DNA of 43,469 bases. Source: an uncultured Chloroflexota bacterium. GTDB lineage: Bacteria; Chloroflexota; Anaerolineae; Anaerolineales; Anaerolineaceae. The first letter of the stretch is position 1, and each line of letters opens with the position of its first letter. The stretch spans positions 15,238-58,706 of the forward strand of contig CADATZ010000029.1 of the NCBI GenBank assembly GCA_902791025.1. The letters run 5' to 3'. The notes beneath the pieces are model-generated. The model saw only the letters and a program-made list of their open reading frames with translations, had not been told where the DNA came from and made no database searches. This document shows positions 43,257-43,469 of the stretch, one piece after another. The translations under genes and the position numbers were made by a program.

Positions 43257-43469
43257 ATGGGCACCTCTTTATCTGATGATTATCTGATATGTCTGGTCAT
43301 TACCAACATCGTTTAAATTATAAACCAAATTCTCTTCTATAAAAAATTGATTTTTGGTCACGTCCGGCCCAAAAATGAGTCTCAGGTTTCTAAAGAAGAT
43401 GAGGAAGAAGCTTTACGCAATCAAACAAGAACGGAAGATAAAATTTGTTCATGGCATTGGCAAGAAGAA

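Noticed and set aside
43375..43469. Possible start of a plus-strand gene (MSLRFLKKMRKKLYAIKQ)
   Set aside because: No ribosome binding site and another frame is equally open to the edge, so the coding frame cannot be chosen.

Overview
The window looks like a chromosomal segment of a low-to-mid GC anaerobic bacterium with strong AGGAGG-type ribosome binding sites. The pairing of type III glutamine synthetase, an ANTAR regulator and a BspA-type leucine-rich-repeat protein suggests Clostridia. The fused LPxTG-plus-sortase architecture at about 25.7-26.2 kb is one I associate with Anaerolineae-type Chloroflexi, so the phylum is left open. The left 26 kb is tidy, higher in GC and mostly core metabolism. 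The right 17 kb is AT-rich, full of broken genes and insertion-sequence relics, and carries defence-type genes.

Region 1 (1-2.7 kb): the start of a coiled-coil lipoprotein with 63-bp tandem repeats (reading left, off the window) and a cytoplasmic GH13 alpha-amylase. Region 2 (2.7-18.3 kb): a glutamine-economy supercluster. The leftward arm is glnN (type III glutamine synthetase), asnB and pyrG. The rightward arm is a short glnA-like type I glutamine synthetase, an ANTAR RNA-binding regulator with a degenerate receiver domain, gltB, glmS and guaA. Five glutamine amidotransferases therefore sit beside the enzymes that make glutamine. Three promoter-proximal hairpin/U-tract attenuators sharing the 5' arm AAGGCAARGRYGTC lie in the glnN leader (two) and the gltB leader (one), and the ANTAR protein is the obvious candidate regulator.

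Region 3 (18.3-26.2 kb): a DUF523/TudS-like protein, a flotillin, a secreted BspA-like LRR protein, a small secreted protein whose last 27 codons are cut off by an in-frame stop, and an 862-residue fusion of a catalytically dead subtilase, a repeat region, an LPKTG motif and a sortase domain with its catalytic residues intact.

Region 4 (26.2-27.6 kb): two truncated tRNA 3' halves, Val (+) and Met (-), each with its own terminator, plus clustered ATCGTGG repeats. This looks like an integration hot spot and marks the change in composition. Region 5 (27.6-43.5 kb): an accessory island. It holds a three-gene operon of a nitrilase-superfamily protein, a winged-helix protein and an unknown protein that I do not recognise as a named system. 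It also holds decayed coding remnants, a VanZ fragment cut by nested IS66 copies, an IS21-like end, a Gabija-like pair (GajA OLD nuclease plus GajB UvrD-like helicase), a Zn-binding hypothetical protein, a gene split by a deleted ISL3 transposase, a 47-residue antitoxin-like ORF, a TIR-domain protein with an unfamiliar N-terminal half, and small unknown ORFs.
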